A stretch of 64,000 bases of DNA from Lachnospiraceae bacterium (GTDB lineage: Bacteria > Bacillota > Clostridia > Lachnospirales > Lachnospiraceae), in the NCBI GenBank assembly GCA_017626095.1, contig JAGAJL010000015.1:62001-126000 (forward strand), in the 5' to 3' direction. The translations under genes and the position numbers were made by a program. Numbering within the stretch: the first letter of the stretch is position 1; the number at the start of each line of letters is the position of its first letter. Under the pieces are notes generated by a model that was not told where the DNA came from, made no database searches, and saw only the letters and a list, made by a program, of their open reading frames with translations. Positions 46,971 through 56,397 of the stretch are shown here, in pieces.

Positions 46971-47041
46971 TATGATACCAGGGTAAAAAGCTTTAGAATC
47001 CGCAAAACATTTCAAAAAACTTTTTTCCCAAATATCATGAT
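46971..47041. repeat. Palindromic repeat, family B copy 6 (degenerate)
   Basis: TATGATACCAGGGTAAAAAG at one end and CCCAAATATCATGAT at the other form inverted termini. The inner GGATTGC hairpin is mostly lost (AGAATCCGC). Confidence 0.6.
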
Positions 47042-47054
47042 ACAAAACACATAT

Positions 47055-47105
47055 GTAATATATTACCCATGTAATATATGTAACATATTACTCATTTCTT
47101 GTCAA
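47055..47105 (-). promoter_or_regulatory. MarR operon promoter with two operator palindromes
   Basis: TTGACA (47100-47105, minus strand) with TACATA 17 bp away. GTAATATATTAC (47055-47066) and GTAATAT-N7-ATATTAC (47071-47091) overlie and follow the promoter, typical MarR autoregulatory sites. Confidence 0.65.
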
Positions 47106-47233
47106 TATGATTAATATCTACTTATTACATAATTTCCCTTCCGAATTTGTGTTCCTAATATATATCTTTACCGTCGGCTTTTACAAAAGATATTTGAAAT
47201 TATTAAAAAAACGCATTCCAAACGGTTTCCTTA

Positions 47234-47262
47234 TTGCGACAGATTTAAAAATTCTATATAAT
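47234..47262 (+). promoter_or_regulatory. Promoter of aroC
   Basis: TTGCGA, 17 bp, TATAAT, about 53 bp before the aroC start. The rest of the 46954-47315 gap holds the MarR operators and a family B relic. Confidence 0.65.
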
Positions 47263-47315
47263 GGATGAGTATTAATTGCAAATACCAAGATAAGAGTTAT
47301 AGAGAGGAAATCATA

Positions 47316-48422
47316 ATGGCCGGTTCTATTTTCGGAAAACATTTTACAATACAAACATTTGGCGAATCACACGGAGAAGGTCTGGGAGTTGTTGTTGATG
47401 GTGTTCCCGCAGGTTTAGCCCTGTGCGAAGAGGACATCCAAATATTCTTGGACAGAAGAAAACCCGGAAGCTCCCGCTATGCAACGAAACGTGCCGAAGG
47501 GGATCTGGTTGAGATTATTTCCGGTGTATTCGAAGGAAAAACAACCGGCACTCCGATTGCAATGCTTGTAAGAAACACCTCACAGCGTTCCGGAGACTAC
47601 AGTGAAATTGCATCCTATTACCGTCCCGGTCATGCAGATTATACCTTTGATGAAAAGTTTGGTTTTCGTGATTACCGGGGTGGCGGACGTTCATCCGGCC
47701 GTGAAACAATCGGACGTGTGGCCGGTGGTGCCATTGCCATAAAAATACTAAAAGAACTGGGAATTGAACTCTATGCATACACCAAATCCATAGGCCCCAT
47801 TGCGATTCAATACGACCGTTTCGATAAATCCCTGATTACTATCACACCGACTGCCATGCCGGACGCAAAAGCCGATGCAGAGGCATCCGCTTTTTTGGAA
47901 CAATGCATGAAAGAAACCGATTCAGCCGGTGGCGTTATAGAATGCATGATTAAAAATGTTCCGGCAGGTATCGGTGAACCTGTTTTTGATAAACTGGATG
48001 CCCGGTTGGGACAGGCGATTATGTCTATCGGAGCTGTGAAAGCTTTTGAAATCGGTGATGGTTTTGAAGTATCACAAAGAAAAGGCAGTGCAAATAACGA
48101 TTCTTTTGTTTTATCCGATGATGAGAAAAAGATTAGCAAAAAGACCAACCATGCCGGTGGAATCCTTGGTGGAATCAGTGACGGTGACGATATTGTATTA
48201 CGAGCACATTTCAAACCTACGCCATCCATTTTCAAAACCCAGCAGACAGTCAACAAAGACCTCAATGAAATCGATATCAACATCAAAGGCAGACATGATC
48301 CGATTATTGTTCCCCGTGCAGTTGTTGTTGTTGAGGCAATGTCAGCTCTTACCATTCTCGATCTGATGATGGAAAATATGAATTCACGTATGGATCATTT
48401 GAAAACGATATATAAGAGATAG
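47316..48422 (+). CDS. aroC: Chorismate synthase
   Basis: 368 residues. Converts EPSP to chorismate with reduced FMN, last step of the shikimate pathway. Begins MAGSIFGKHFTIQTFGESHG (GESHG signature); RPGHADYTFDEKFGFRDYRG and GGRSSGRET are also conserved. The start is preferred over an ATG 17 codons upstream because GAGAGGAAATCATA precedes it and family members start here. It stands alone, with its own promoter and a family A terminator element directly after it. Confidence 0.96.
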   Translation: MAGSIFGKHFTIQTFGESHGEGLGVVVDGVPAGLALCEEDIQIFLDRRKPGSSRYATKRAEGDLVEIISGVFEGKTTGTPIAMLVRNTSQRSGDYSEIASYYRPGHADYTFDEKFGFRDYRGGGRSSGRETIGRVAGGAIAIKILKELGIELYAYTKSIGPIAIQYDRFDKSLITITPTAMPDAKADAEASAFLEQCMKETDSAGGVIECMIKNVPAGIGEPVFDKLDARLGQAIMSIGAVKAFEIGDGFEVSQRKGSANNDSFVLSDDEKKISKKTNHAGGILGGISDGDDIVLRAHFKPTPSIFKTQQTVNKDLNEIDINIKGRHDPIIVPRAVVVVEAMSALTILDLMMENMNSRMDHLKTIYKR

Positions 48423-48437
48423 TCCAAAAAGTAACAT

Positions 48438-48595
48438 TTCATATCGACATGCTCACAAAACATATTAAATGCCCGGTTTCAAAAATCAGACTTCGTCTTA
48501 AAACAGTTGAAACCGGGCAATATTTTTGTTTGCTTATGCCTCTAAAAATGTCAGCAAACCTGCTAAATTTTGTGAGCAAAGATATAAAACTACAC
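48438..48595. repeat. Palindromic repeat, family A copy 3 (with terminator)
   Basis: The core hairpin at 48471-48518 has arms GCCCGGTTTC and GAAACCGGGC; the plus strand continues AATATTTTTGTTTG. Flanks match copy 1 (GACATGCTCACAAA; GCTTATGCCTCTAA; GAGCAAAGATATA). It begins about 16 bp past the aroC stop and its right end touches the lactonase stop. Confidence 0.85.
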
Positions 48596-49657
48596 TTCAC
48601 TATCCAGTTTATGGAAAATCACACAATTGGGGCGATCGATTTTTAACTCTTTTCCATTCATTGCAATCACACCCTTTGTAGTATCCACATGGAAAAATGT
48701 CATGGTATTCGATTCATGATTGAGGGAAACCAGATTTTTGTTATCCGGAAATAAGGCTGCATCCTTGGGATATTCTCCACTGATAGGCAGGCAGAATAAT
48801 TTATTTAATTCTCCTGTCTTATGATCAATCTTAAATAACACAACACTGTTATCTCCTGCGGTTGAACTCAAGAGATACTTCTCATCCTCTGAAAAATTCA
48901 AAGCACTTGCCGCAGAACCACCGGCATGATAATCATTTAATGTCGGATAGGTGGCTATTTTATTAAACTCCGGATTTCCATCAGCTATTTCTTCATAAGA
49001 ATAAACATCAATATAATTCTTTATTTCATGAACAATATAGACATATTTTCCGTCCTTTGTCATTTTGATATGACGCGGTGCTGATTCCAGTTCGCTTCGG
49101 ATCACATCTACCAGTCTCAATTTTCCTGTTTCATGATTTAACTGATAAATATTGGTATGATCCATTCCCAAATCTGCAGCCATCAAGTACTTATTGTCTC
49201 TAGTCATCTTCACACAACTGACATGTGGTCTGAAATTCCGCTCCGCAATACTTCCAAGACCTTTGTGAAAAATCTCATCAGTGATTGCTCCGACACCACC
49301 ATCCTCATTCAACTTTAATACCGTAATTTTTCCATCATGGTATCCGGCAACAAACAAAAATCTGTCTGTATAATCCGTTGATAAATAGCACCCCCGCATT
49401 CCGTTTATGGATGCATGATTTATCAATTCCAGACTTCCGTCTTTTAAAATCTTGAATGATTCAACTCCGAAGTCGGTAATGGAATACAAATATTTTTGGT
49501 TGTGTGAAATTGTCAAATAAGAGGAATTGGTAATCTCAACCTGTGATTTTTTTTCAAAACGTCCGTTTTTGACATCCACATCATAAATGGTAATTCCATG
49601 ATTATCATTCATTGTATAAGTGGAAACATAAGCTACATATTTGTCTTTACTACTCAT
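48590..49657 (-). CDS. Lactonase-family seven-bladed beta-propeller protein
   Basis: 355 residues, PF10282-type (6-phosphogluconolactonase, Pgl). Begins KYVAYVSTYTMNDNHGITIYD; repeated blade pattern NGMRGCYLSTDYTDRFLFVAG, RNFRPHVSCVKMTRDNKYLM, SAPRHIKMTKDGKYVYIVHE. The fold is clear. Hydrolysis of 6-phosphogluconolactone is the usual annotation, but pathway context is lacking here. Start follows GGAGCGATACCCA. Confidence 0.85.
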   Translation of the reverse strand: MSSKDKYVAYVSTYTMNDNHGITIYDVDVKNGRFEKKSQVEITNSSYLTISHNQKYLYSITDFGVESFKILKDGSLELINHASINGMRGCYLSTDYTDRFLFVAGYHDGKITVLKLNEDGGVGAITDEIFHKGLGSIAERNFRPHVSCVKMTRDNKYLMAADLGMDHTNIYQLNHETGKLRLVDVIRSELESAPRHIKMTKDGKYVYIVHEIKNYIDVYSYEEIADGNPEFNKIATYPTLNDYHAGGSAASALNFSEDEKYLLSSTAGDNSVVLFKIDHKTGELNKLFCLPISGEYPKDAALFPDNKNLVSLNHESNTMTFFHVDTTKGVIAMNGKELKIDRPNCVIFHKLDSEV

Positions 49658-49743
49658 TGGGTATCGCTCCGTTTCATATCTTATCTATTAGCCATAGCTA
49701 TTAAAAAAAGTATAGCATGTATCAAAAATCTTGTTAAGCAAAA

Positions 49744-50016
49744 TTATTCATCGGACTGCATTTCACAGCAATGACTTGAGCCGTCATTTCCTCTTTGGAA
49801 TGGCATCGTCTGCATTTGCTCCGGACAATATTCTTTTTTACATCCGCAATCATTTTTGCGTTCATTGTCTCTTCTGCAATCGTTGTCTCTCCTGCAATCA
49901 CAGTCTCTCCTACGACCACAGTCATTTCTGCGTCCACAACCATCTCTGTCTTCACAATCACATTGATTATGATTGCAGCAACATAACAAAATTAAAATCC
50001 ACCAGATACTATTCAT
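49744..50016 (-). CDS. Small Cys/Arg/Asp-rich membrane-anchored protein
   Basis: 90 residues, not recognised. Short N-terminal hydrophobic segment (MNSIWWILILLCCCNHNQCD), then a repetitive charged region with units such as GRRNDC, RRRDCDC, RRDNDC and RRDNER, and further Cys near the end. The cysteine spacing suggests metal binding, but no known motif is matched. Start at 50016 is chosen because GGAGAGTGAAAAT precedes it; an ATG seven codons upstream lacks a signal. The DNA shows matching hexamer-scale repetition. Confidence 0.65.
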   Translation of the reverse strand: MNSIWWILILLCCCNHNQCDCEDRDGCGRRNDCGRRRDCDCRRDNDCRRDNERKNDCGCKKEYCPEQMQTMPFQRGNDGSSHCCEMQSDE

Positions 50017-50084
50017 ATTTTCACTCTCCTTTACCATAACCTATGCGGACTTTGTGAAAATGTGAATATCACCTGAGATTGTAT

Positions 50085-50160
50085 GGAGGTCAAAAGGAAT
50101 TTTGCCCCATGATACCAACGGATTGCTACACACTTTGTTTTCTCGCAATCCTGATATTAT
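50085..50160. repeat. Palindromic repeat, family B copy 3
   Basis: GGAGGTCAAAAGGAATTTTGCCCC, ATGATACCAACGGATTGC ... GCAATCC. Nearly the same left half as copy 2. It lies just past the DUF5662 stop. Confidence 0.75.
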
Positions 50161-50170
50161 AGTATTATTT

Positions 50171-50701
50171 CTATTTATTTAAAATAACATGCTTAACAAA
50201 CCAAAATGTGTTATCTTCTCCCTCATCTGCCAGCATTTTTAACAGAATATACAACTGCTTTTTGGTTTTGGGATGCATAGCGCAGTCAATTCCTTTTTTG
50301 AAATACTTAAGCGGCGCATCATCTGTATACTGATCTTTTAAATATACTTTTGATGCAGCAATCCTATCCATCATCATTTCCACAACATAACGTACCGGCA
50401 TCGGCGCAGGAGCCATACCTCCTTCTATTTCATGCGCACTGTAATCAATCCAGTATTCAAAATGATGCTTATTCCTTCCTTTATGATGCAACCATGCAGA
50501 AGAATAACCAATATCCTCACGTTCTGCATTGTTGGGACTACGATCCCCTTGAAAATACTTTGCTCCAACCATAAATTCGGTAGGCGAAAACTTGGACAAA
50601 TCATGACAAATCCCCTGTCTGTAAAGTCCAACCTTAAAACATCCCTGCATAACCAGATATTTATGATAACAAATTGTCTTTAGATGCTGTAATGCTTTCA
50701 T
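50171..50701 (-). CDS. DUF5662 family protein
   Basis: 176 residues. Conserved HDLSKFSPTEFMVGAKYFQG and SSAWLHHKGRNKHHFEYWID, His/Asp-rich stretches that suggest a metal-dependent HD-like site. Function unknown. Its start overlaps the end of the GlgX-like gene by 41 bp, preceded by GGAGAAAAAAG, implying translational coupling. A role in carbohydrate metabolism is not implied by the sequence itself. Confidence 0.8.
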   Translation of the reverse strand: MKALQHLKTICYHKYLVMQGCFKVGLYRQGICHDLSKFSPTEFMVGAKYFQGDRSPNNAEREDIGYSSAWLHHKGRNKHHFEYWIDYSAHEIEGGMAPAPMPVRYVVEMMMDRIAASKVYLKDQYTDDAPLKYFKKGIDCAMHPKTKKQLYILLKMLADEGEDNTFWFVKHVILNK

Positions 50702-52640
50702 CTTTTTTCTCCATCAATGGTGTTTTACCGTTTTTCTTTTTAATACCAATACAGATGGCCATGGAACGAGGCGGTAATTTCATATGATTAACTCGCTCAT
50801 CTTCTTTTTCAAGCTGCAATTCCACCTTTGTATCTGCACAGGTTGATAAAGAAAGCGTCCATTCTTCATCGTCCGGTAATGTCGGCAAGGCAAATTCATG
50901 ATCAATCCAGTGCGTATTATATGCGGCAAAAATGAAATTGTCCTCTGTTATTTTGCTTGTCTTTATATCTGCCTTTTCATCTGACATGATATCTTTTTTA
51001 ACAAACTTTCCGCAATACATAACCGCAAAATGGCGATTATAATTCTGCATTCCGGTATACCATGCCTGTTCACAATGGTACGATAAGTCCGGATATCCGA
51101 CAGAAAGGTAATCGCTTTGGCGGAATGCCTCTTCCATATGCAAAATCGGATGCGCCTTGCGGAAAGCAATCATTTTTTTGGTAAATTCCAATATGGCATT
51201 TCCATAAGAAGTTTCTTTCCAATTGAGCCAGCTAATGGCATTATCCTGACAATAAGGATTATTATTTCCGTCTGCCGTATTACCAAATTCATCACCCGCA
51301 AGCAAAATCGGTGTACCCTGTGCGCTTAAAAGCAAAAATAAAGCATTTTTACTTTGCTGCTCACGTAAAGCTAAAACAGCCTTTTTCTTCGTTTTGCCTT
51401 CAATGCCGCAGTTCCAGCTGAAATTGTAATCGCTTCCGTCCCGGTTTTCTTCTCCATTTAACTCATTGTGCTTGCGTTCATAAGAAACCAGATCCGCTAA
51501 TGTGAAGCCCTGATATGACGTGATTTCATTTAAAACTGCATACTCACAAGGATTCTCTCTAAGCCTTTCCATTACGGTACGAAGCATATCTTCATCGCCC
51601 TTTAAATACTTACGCATATCATATGGGAAACCACCGGAAATAACAGCCACATTTTTATATTCAGAAACAGCTTCAAAAGTGATACCGTTTAGCGATTCAA
51701 AAATCAATTTGGTATGTTTTAAATACGGGTCAGTTGTAAGAAGCATTATAGGAAGATTACATCCCATCAGTTTAAATCCATCCAAATGATATTCTCTGAC
51801 CCAGTATCTGCACACTTCTAAAATAAACCAATGCGGAATCTTGGGCGGAAAATAGAAGTCAGCCAAAAACTCCAGCCCTTCTTTGTGAAAAGCCTTAATC
51901 ATATCTTTCAATTCCAAATCGGGACGATTTGATGAAGCATAGGCTCTTTTGGGTGCAAAATAATAGCCGTCCGTATATCCCCAGTAATTCACTTTATACT
52001 TCCATGTATTTTCTTCCTGGTCAAGATAGGGTAGCAAATCATCCTCTATCTGTGAAAATAACGGATTAAAAATAACATCATCAAACTCATAAATCGGCAT
52101 GGATTCAACTGCCGTAATCCCCAATTCTTTCAAATATGCAATTTTATCTTTTAAACCGGCAAAAGTCCCCTTTGCAGATACCTGAGATGACGCATGTTTG
52201 GTAAATCCACGCATATGAATTTTGTAAATAATGGTATCATGATATGGTGTTTCCGGCATTTTATCATCTTCCCAATCAAAAGGTTCGGAAACAAACAAAG
52301 ATACTACATCACAATGCTTTATTGTCGCGTCACCGAATTTGGAAGACGCTTTTACCAGACGAGCATTTTTATCAGCGACCGGTTCATCATCTGCAAAAAA
52401 TTGATATTCAAAATTGTTATATGGAAAATCCGGAAGAAAAATACAATACAATCCATTTACCAGATATTCTTGTGTAAATAAAATCCTATATTCTTTCTTC
52501 ACCCTGTTTTTCTTTATATACAGGATGATTCCGCTATTCTTTTTTCCTTTGATGTCACTGACAATTGAAATTCCACCGTCTACTCTGTGCACACCCAGCG
52601 GATACAATTGCCCTTTTATGATACGTAAGCTTTCTTCCAC
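50661..52640 (-). CDS. GlgX/isoamylase-like protein, catalytic residues lost
   Basis: 659 residues. N-terminal CBM48-like region, GH13 barrel and C-terminal domain align with glycogen debranching enzymes: YHLDGFK, YQGFTLADLVSYERKHNE, GEENRDGSDYNFSWNCGIEG, QGTPILLAGDEFG. But the nucleophile Asp (GFRFDLA in GlgX) is Met292 (GFKLMGC), the region IV His-Asp is Tyr376-Gln377 (TSYQG), and the region I Asn-His is Pro-Pro (DFYFPP, 261-266). Glu315 remains (LIFES). Hydrolysis is therefore unlikely; glycogen binding or regulation is possible. It is followed by DUF5662 with a 41-bp overlap. Confidence 0.88.
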   Translation of the reverse strand: MEESLRIIKGQLYPLGVHRVDGGISIVSDIKGKKNSGIILYIKKNRVKKEYRILFTQEYLVNGLYCIFLPDFPYNNFEYQFFADDEPVADKNARLVKASSKFGDATIKHCDVVSLFVSEPFDWEDDKMPETPYHDTIIYKIHMRGFTKHASSQVSAKGTFAGLKDKIAYLKELGITAVESMPIYEFDDVIFNPLFSQIEDDLLPYLDQEENTWKYKVNYWGYTDGYYFAPKRAYASSNRPDLELKDMIKAFHKEGLEFLADFYFPPKIPHWFILEVCRYWVREYHLDGFKLMGCNLPIMLLTTDPYLKHTKLIFESLNGITFEAVSEYKNVAVISGGFPYDMRKYLKGDEDMLRTVMERLRENPCEYAVLNEITSYQGFTLADLVSYERKHNELNGEENRDGSDYNFSWNCGIEGKTKKKAVLALREQQSKNALFLLLSAQGTPILLAGDEFGNTADGNNNPYCQDNAISWLNWKETSYGNAILEFTKKMIAFRKAHPILHMEEAFRQSDYLSVGYPDLSYHCEQAWYTGMQNYNRHFAVMYCGKFVKKDIMSDEKADIKTSKITEDNFIFAAYNTHWIDHEFALPTLPDDEEWTLSLSTCADTKVELQLEKEDERVNHMKLPPRSMAICIGIKKKNGKTPLMEKKDESITASKDNLLS

Positions 52641-52820
52641 TATTTTTCTCCCGTGTTTTGGATCTATAATAACCTATTAGTCATTATCTCTTAAAATCAA
52701 CAATTAATTATAGCATATTTTTTATATACATCAAAACTAAAATACTGAGTTTCCATATACTTTCTCCAAAACTTATGCTACAATTTTCAAAGCAGATAAA
52801 AATACACGGAGGGAAATAAT

Positions 52821-53138
52821 ATGGCTGATGAAAATAAATTTGAAGAAATCGAAGGGGAAGAAATGATCGTTACTCTTGATCTTGATGACGGTAGCGTTGA
52901 TTGTGCGGTAGTAACCATTATCACAGTAGAGGGAAAAGACTATATTGCGCTGATGCCCCTTGATGAAAACGGCGAAAACGAAGATGGCGAAGTCTGGTTT
53001 TACGGTTATAAAGAAAATCAGGATGATCCCAATGAAGAGCCGGAATTAATCTACATTGAAGATGATGCAGAATACGAAAAAGTGGAAGAAGCATTTGATG
53101 AATATCTGGATAACTGTGAATTCGACGAATTAATCTAA
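52821..53138 (+). CDS. DUF1292 family protein
   Basis: 105 residues, strongly acidic. Matches DUF1292 (YrzB-like): EEMIVTLDLDDGSVDCAVVT, KDYIALMPLDENGENEDGEV, then YEKVEEAFDEYLDN. Function unknown. Start follows GGAGGGAAATAAT. It converges with the helicase gene with 9 bp of overlap at the stops, so no terminator separates them. Confidence 0.9.
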   Translation: MADENKFEEIEGEEMIVTLDLDDGSVDCAVVTIITVEGKDYIALMPLDENGENEDGEVWFYGYKENQDDPNEEPELIYIEDDAEYEKVEEAFDEYLDNCEFDELI

Positions 53139-54935
53139 CAATTCCTGCAAAAACGGAGAGCCAATCTGACTTGTATCACGAAAAAGCCAGAGGCTCTCTT
53201 TTGCTCTGGTACATGCAACATAAAACATCCTTCTTTCTTCTTCTAAATCTTTTTCGGTCAACATTCTTCCATGCGGTACTTTTCCATATTCCAGATCCGG
53301 CAGATAAACCCGGTCAAACTCTAAACCTTTCGATGCATGATAAGTCATTACAAAAAACTTTTCTGTCATTTGTACAGACTTTACATCTGTCTCATATTCT
53401 CTTTTCAATTCTTCCAGACTCGTACAGCTTTTCAATTTATTCACAAACACAGCAAATGCATCTCCGGTACTTGCCGAATTTTCATTCCTCTGCAAATTCT
53501 CCTTATAATATGTTTCATAGCCCATAGCTTTATAAATATATCTTGCCTGCCCCGGCAAATCCAGTTTTCTAACATATTCAACCTGCATCTCCAGTTCTGC
53601 CAGACGTTGGGCAATCCATGGTTTATCCAGTAATCTTCGTTTTAAAAGTGGAAAACTGACAACCGGCTCTGCCACTACTCCAAAAGGAATATATCGCACC
53701 GGCTTATTCATAATTTTTAAAAAATCCGAACGTTTTTGTCCACAATTGATAAACTGCAGATAAGCAAGCATATCCAATGCCAATATCCGATCCTCGCATT
53801 CCTCTGATGCCATATTTTGATAGGCATAGGCAAGATGATTTGTTCTGGTTAAAACAGCCTGCGTTTTTTGCGGATATTTTTTTTTATAATGTTGTATTTC
53901 ATTCCGAATTGCAGATAACACTTCTTTCTTTGACGGCTTTTGTAAAAGATGAATGCTGTTATCTTCCCGATTAATTGCAACAATACGCTTATCAAACCTA
54001 TTTTTGTTGTGTGAAATAAAATGCATGGATGCTTCCACGATATCTTTATGACTTCTGTAATTACAGGATAAACATATGGTTTTTGCCTGATAATCCTGCA
54101 CGAATTTTTTCATCATCTCCGGATTGGAACCACGAAATGAATAGATTGCCTGATCATCGTCCCCCACCGCAAAAATATTCTGATTATTACTTAAGAGACG
54201 GATGGTTTCATATTGCATCTGATTAATATCCTGAAATTCGTCAATCAGAATATGTGAAAAACGGTTTTGCCAATATTCTCTTAAACGGACATCCTGTTTC
54301 AATTGTTGATAACATAATTTAATCATATCGTCAAAATCGAGTTTTTGATTATCCGCAAGCCATTCTTCATATAAACGATAAACATTCTGATATTTTTCTG
54401 ATAGAATTCCCATTCTTTCACTATCTAAATTATCTACATTTGATTTCATATTTATTTTGTATGTATTGTTTGCATCATCGTCCGTATTCTTTAAATCCGT
54501 AAAACAGGAGTTCTTATAGATACTGATTTCTTTAATACAGTTTTCTGTTTCCTGCATAAGATCGGTGTTTTTTTCAACAAAGTCTTCTTTTTGTATAATC
54601 TCTTTTATAATGGATATTCGTTCCTGATCGGTTGCCAATTGATAGTTTCTATTGGGATTTGATAATTTCAGAATATGATAGAAAATAGAATGAAAGGTTC
54701 CAAACTGGACATAGGAACATGGTTTATACGCTTTTGTTGCCCGATTTTGCATTTCCAAAGCCGCGGCTTTTGTAAAAGTAATTACCAGAATGTTGTTGGG
54801 GGGAATTTGACACTCAGATATGAGATGTATAATGCGATGTGTGATGACATAAGTTTTGCCGGAACCGGGTCCTGCTAATACTAACAGCGGCCCGGTTCCG
54901 AACTGAATTGCATGTTGCTGCTCTTTATTGTGCAT
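53130..54935 (-). CDS. UvrD/PcrA-like superfamily 1 helicase
   Basis: 601 residues. Motif [18 protein letters not shown], motif [17 protein letters not shown], motif [21 protein letters not shown], motif [10 protein letters not shown], motif [16 protein letters not shown], motif [19 protein letters not shown]. It is a 3'-5' DNA helicase shorter than PcrA (about 720-750), mainly in the C-terminal part. The start is chosen at 54935 ([10 protein letters not shown]), overlapping the gltX stop by 11 bp; a longer frame extends to 55013 with no better signal. Co-transcribed with gltX. Confidence 0.9.
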   Translation of the reverse strand: MHNKEQQHAIQFGTGPLLVLAGPGSGKTYVITHRIIHLISECQIPPNNILVITFTKAAALEMQNRATKAYKPCSYVQFGTFHSIFYHILKLSNPNRNYQLATDQERISIIKEIIQKEDFVEKNTDLMQETENCIKEISIYKNSCFTDLKNTDDDANNTYKINMKSNVDNLDSERMGILSEKYQNVYRLYEEWLADNQKLDFDDMIKLCYQQLKQDVRLREYWQNRFSHILIDEFQDINQMQYETIRLLSNNQNIFAVGDDDQAIYSFRGSNPEMMKKFVQDYQAKTICLSCNYRSHKDIVEASMHFISHNKNRFDKRIVAINREDNSIHLLQKPSKKEVLSAIRNEIQHYKKKYPQKTQAVLTRTNHLAYAYQNMASEECEDRILALDMLAYLQFINCGQKRSDFLKIMNKPVRYIPFGVVAEPVVSFPLLKRRLLDKPWIAQRLAELEMQVEYVRKLDLPGQARYIYKAMGYETYYKENLQRNENSASTGDAFAVFVNKLKSCTSLEELKREYETDVKSVQMTEKFFVMTYHASKGLEFDRVYLPDLEYGKVPHGRMLTEKDLEEERRMFYVACTRAKESLWLFRDTSQIGSPFLQELLD

Positions 54936-56397
54936 TGGCGAGCAGTTCGATTCCTTTTTTAATACGTGCAATGGATTCTTCCTTGCCAATAATCTCCATG
55001 ATTTCCGTAGCACCGGCAGGTGTCATCTGCTTGCCGGATACAGCGGTACGGATTGGCCAGAGCACATATCCGTTTTTATATTCCTTTTCTGCTACAAAAG
55101 CGGAAATGGTTGCATAGATGCTGTCATTGGAATAATCATCCAGAGCTTCCAGCACTGGTAATATTTCTTGTAAAACCTGCAACGAAGATTCCGTATTCGT
55201 CTTCATCTTTTTATGTGTATACATCGCAACATCATATTCCGGTAACTCTTCAAAGAAATCAATCAAAGCCGGAATATCCGGGAATATTTCAATACGAGTC
55301 TTAACCATTTCTGCAATTTTTTTCACATCCAGTTCCTTTTTTATCACCTGTCTGATATAGGGAAGTGCTCTCTCATAGAAACGGTCAAAATCCATAGCCT
55401 TGATGTATTCCCCATTCATCCATTTAAGTTTGCCAAAATCGAAAACCGCCGGTGATTTGGACATATGATGATAGTCAAATGCTTTAATCAATTCATCCAG
55501 TGACATGATTTCCTGATTATCTTCCGGGCTCCAGCCAAGCAATGCGACAAAATTAACAACTGCCTCGGATACAAATCCCTGCTCAATCAAATCTTCATAA
55601 GATGAATGTCCACATCTTTTGGATAATTTATGATGTTCTTCATCCGTAATCAACGGACAATGAACATAAACGGGAACATCCCAGCCGAATGCCTCATATA
55701 AAAGATTATATTTAGGCGAAGAAGATAAATACTCGTTGCCTCTGACAACATGTGTAATTCCCATCAGATGATCATCTATAACATTGGCAAAATTATAGGT
55801 AGGAAAACCATCTGATTTAATTAAAATCATATCATCTAATTCGTTATTATTTACGGTAATATCTCCATAAATATCATCGTGAAAAGTTGTGGTTCCTTCA
55901 GTCGGAACGTTTTGTCTGATAACATAGGGCTTGTTGGCAGCAAGATTTGCTTCTACTTCTTCTTTAGAAAGTGATAGACAATGCTTGTCATATACATTGA
56001 TTTCTTTAGTCTCTCCGTTTTCCAACTGAATGACTTTATGGCATTCTTCCAGTCTCTCTTTATCGCAGAAACAATAGTATGCTTTTCCTTTTTCAACTAA
56101 CTCTTTTGCATATTTCAGATATAAGCCCTGAGCCTGACGTTCACTTTGAACATAAGGGCCATAACCCTTATCTTTGTCGGGACCTTCATCATGTATCAGT
56201 CCGGTCGCAGATAAAGTACGTTTAATAATATCAACGGCTCCCTCTACTTCTCTTTCCTGATCGGTATCCTCGATACGCAAAATAAAATCTCCGTCTTCAT
56301 GCTTGGTAATCAGATAAGCATAAAGAGCAGTCCTTAAATTACCCACATGCATACGTCCGGTAGGACTTGGTGCAAAACGGGTTCTAATCTTTGTCAT
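54925..56397 (-). CDS. gltX: Glutamyl-tRNA synthetase
   Basis: 490 residues, class I. HIGH-type motif in [27 protein letters not shown]-type motif [19 protein letters not shown] is the conserved ATP/glutamate region. It charges tRNA-Glu, possibly tRNA-Gln as well. Its ATG overlaps the hydrogenase stop by 1 bp (TAATG), and it overlaps the helicase gene by 11 bp, giving a three-gene coupled run. Confidence 0.96.
   Translation of the reverse strand: MTKIRTRFAPSPTGRMHVGNLRTALYAYLITKHEDGDFILRIEDTDQEREVEGAVDIIKRTLSATGLIHDEGPDKDKGYGPYVQSERQAQGLYLKYAKELVEKGKAYYCFCDKERLEECHKVIQLENGETKEINVYDKHCLSLSKEEVEANLAANKPYVIRQNVPTEGTTTFHDDIYGDITVNNNELDDMILIKSDGFPTYNFANVIDDHLMGITHVVRGNEYLSSSPKYNLLYEAFGWDVPVYVHCPLITDEEHHKLSKRCGHSSYEDLIEQGFVSEAVVNFVALLGWSPEDNQEIMSLDELIKAFDYHHMSKSPAVFDFGKLKWMNGEYIKAMDFDRFYERALPYIRQVIKKELDVKKIAEMVKTRIEIFPDIPALIDFFEELPEYDVAMYTHKKMKTNTESSLQVLQEILPVLEALDDYSNDSIYATISAFVAEKEYKNGYVLWPIRTAVSGKQMTPAGATEIMEIIGKEESIARIKKGIELLANAQ

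Noticed and set aside
53777..54226. Plus-strand open frames opposite the helicase
   Set aside because: Antisense shadows of a well-supported gene, without ribosome binding sites.
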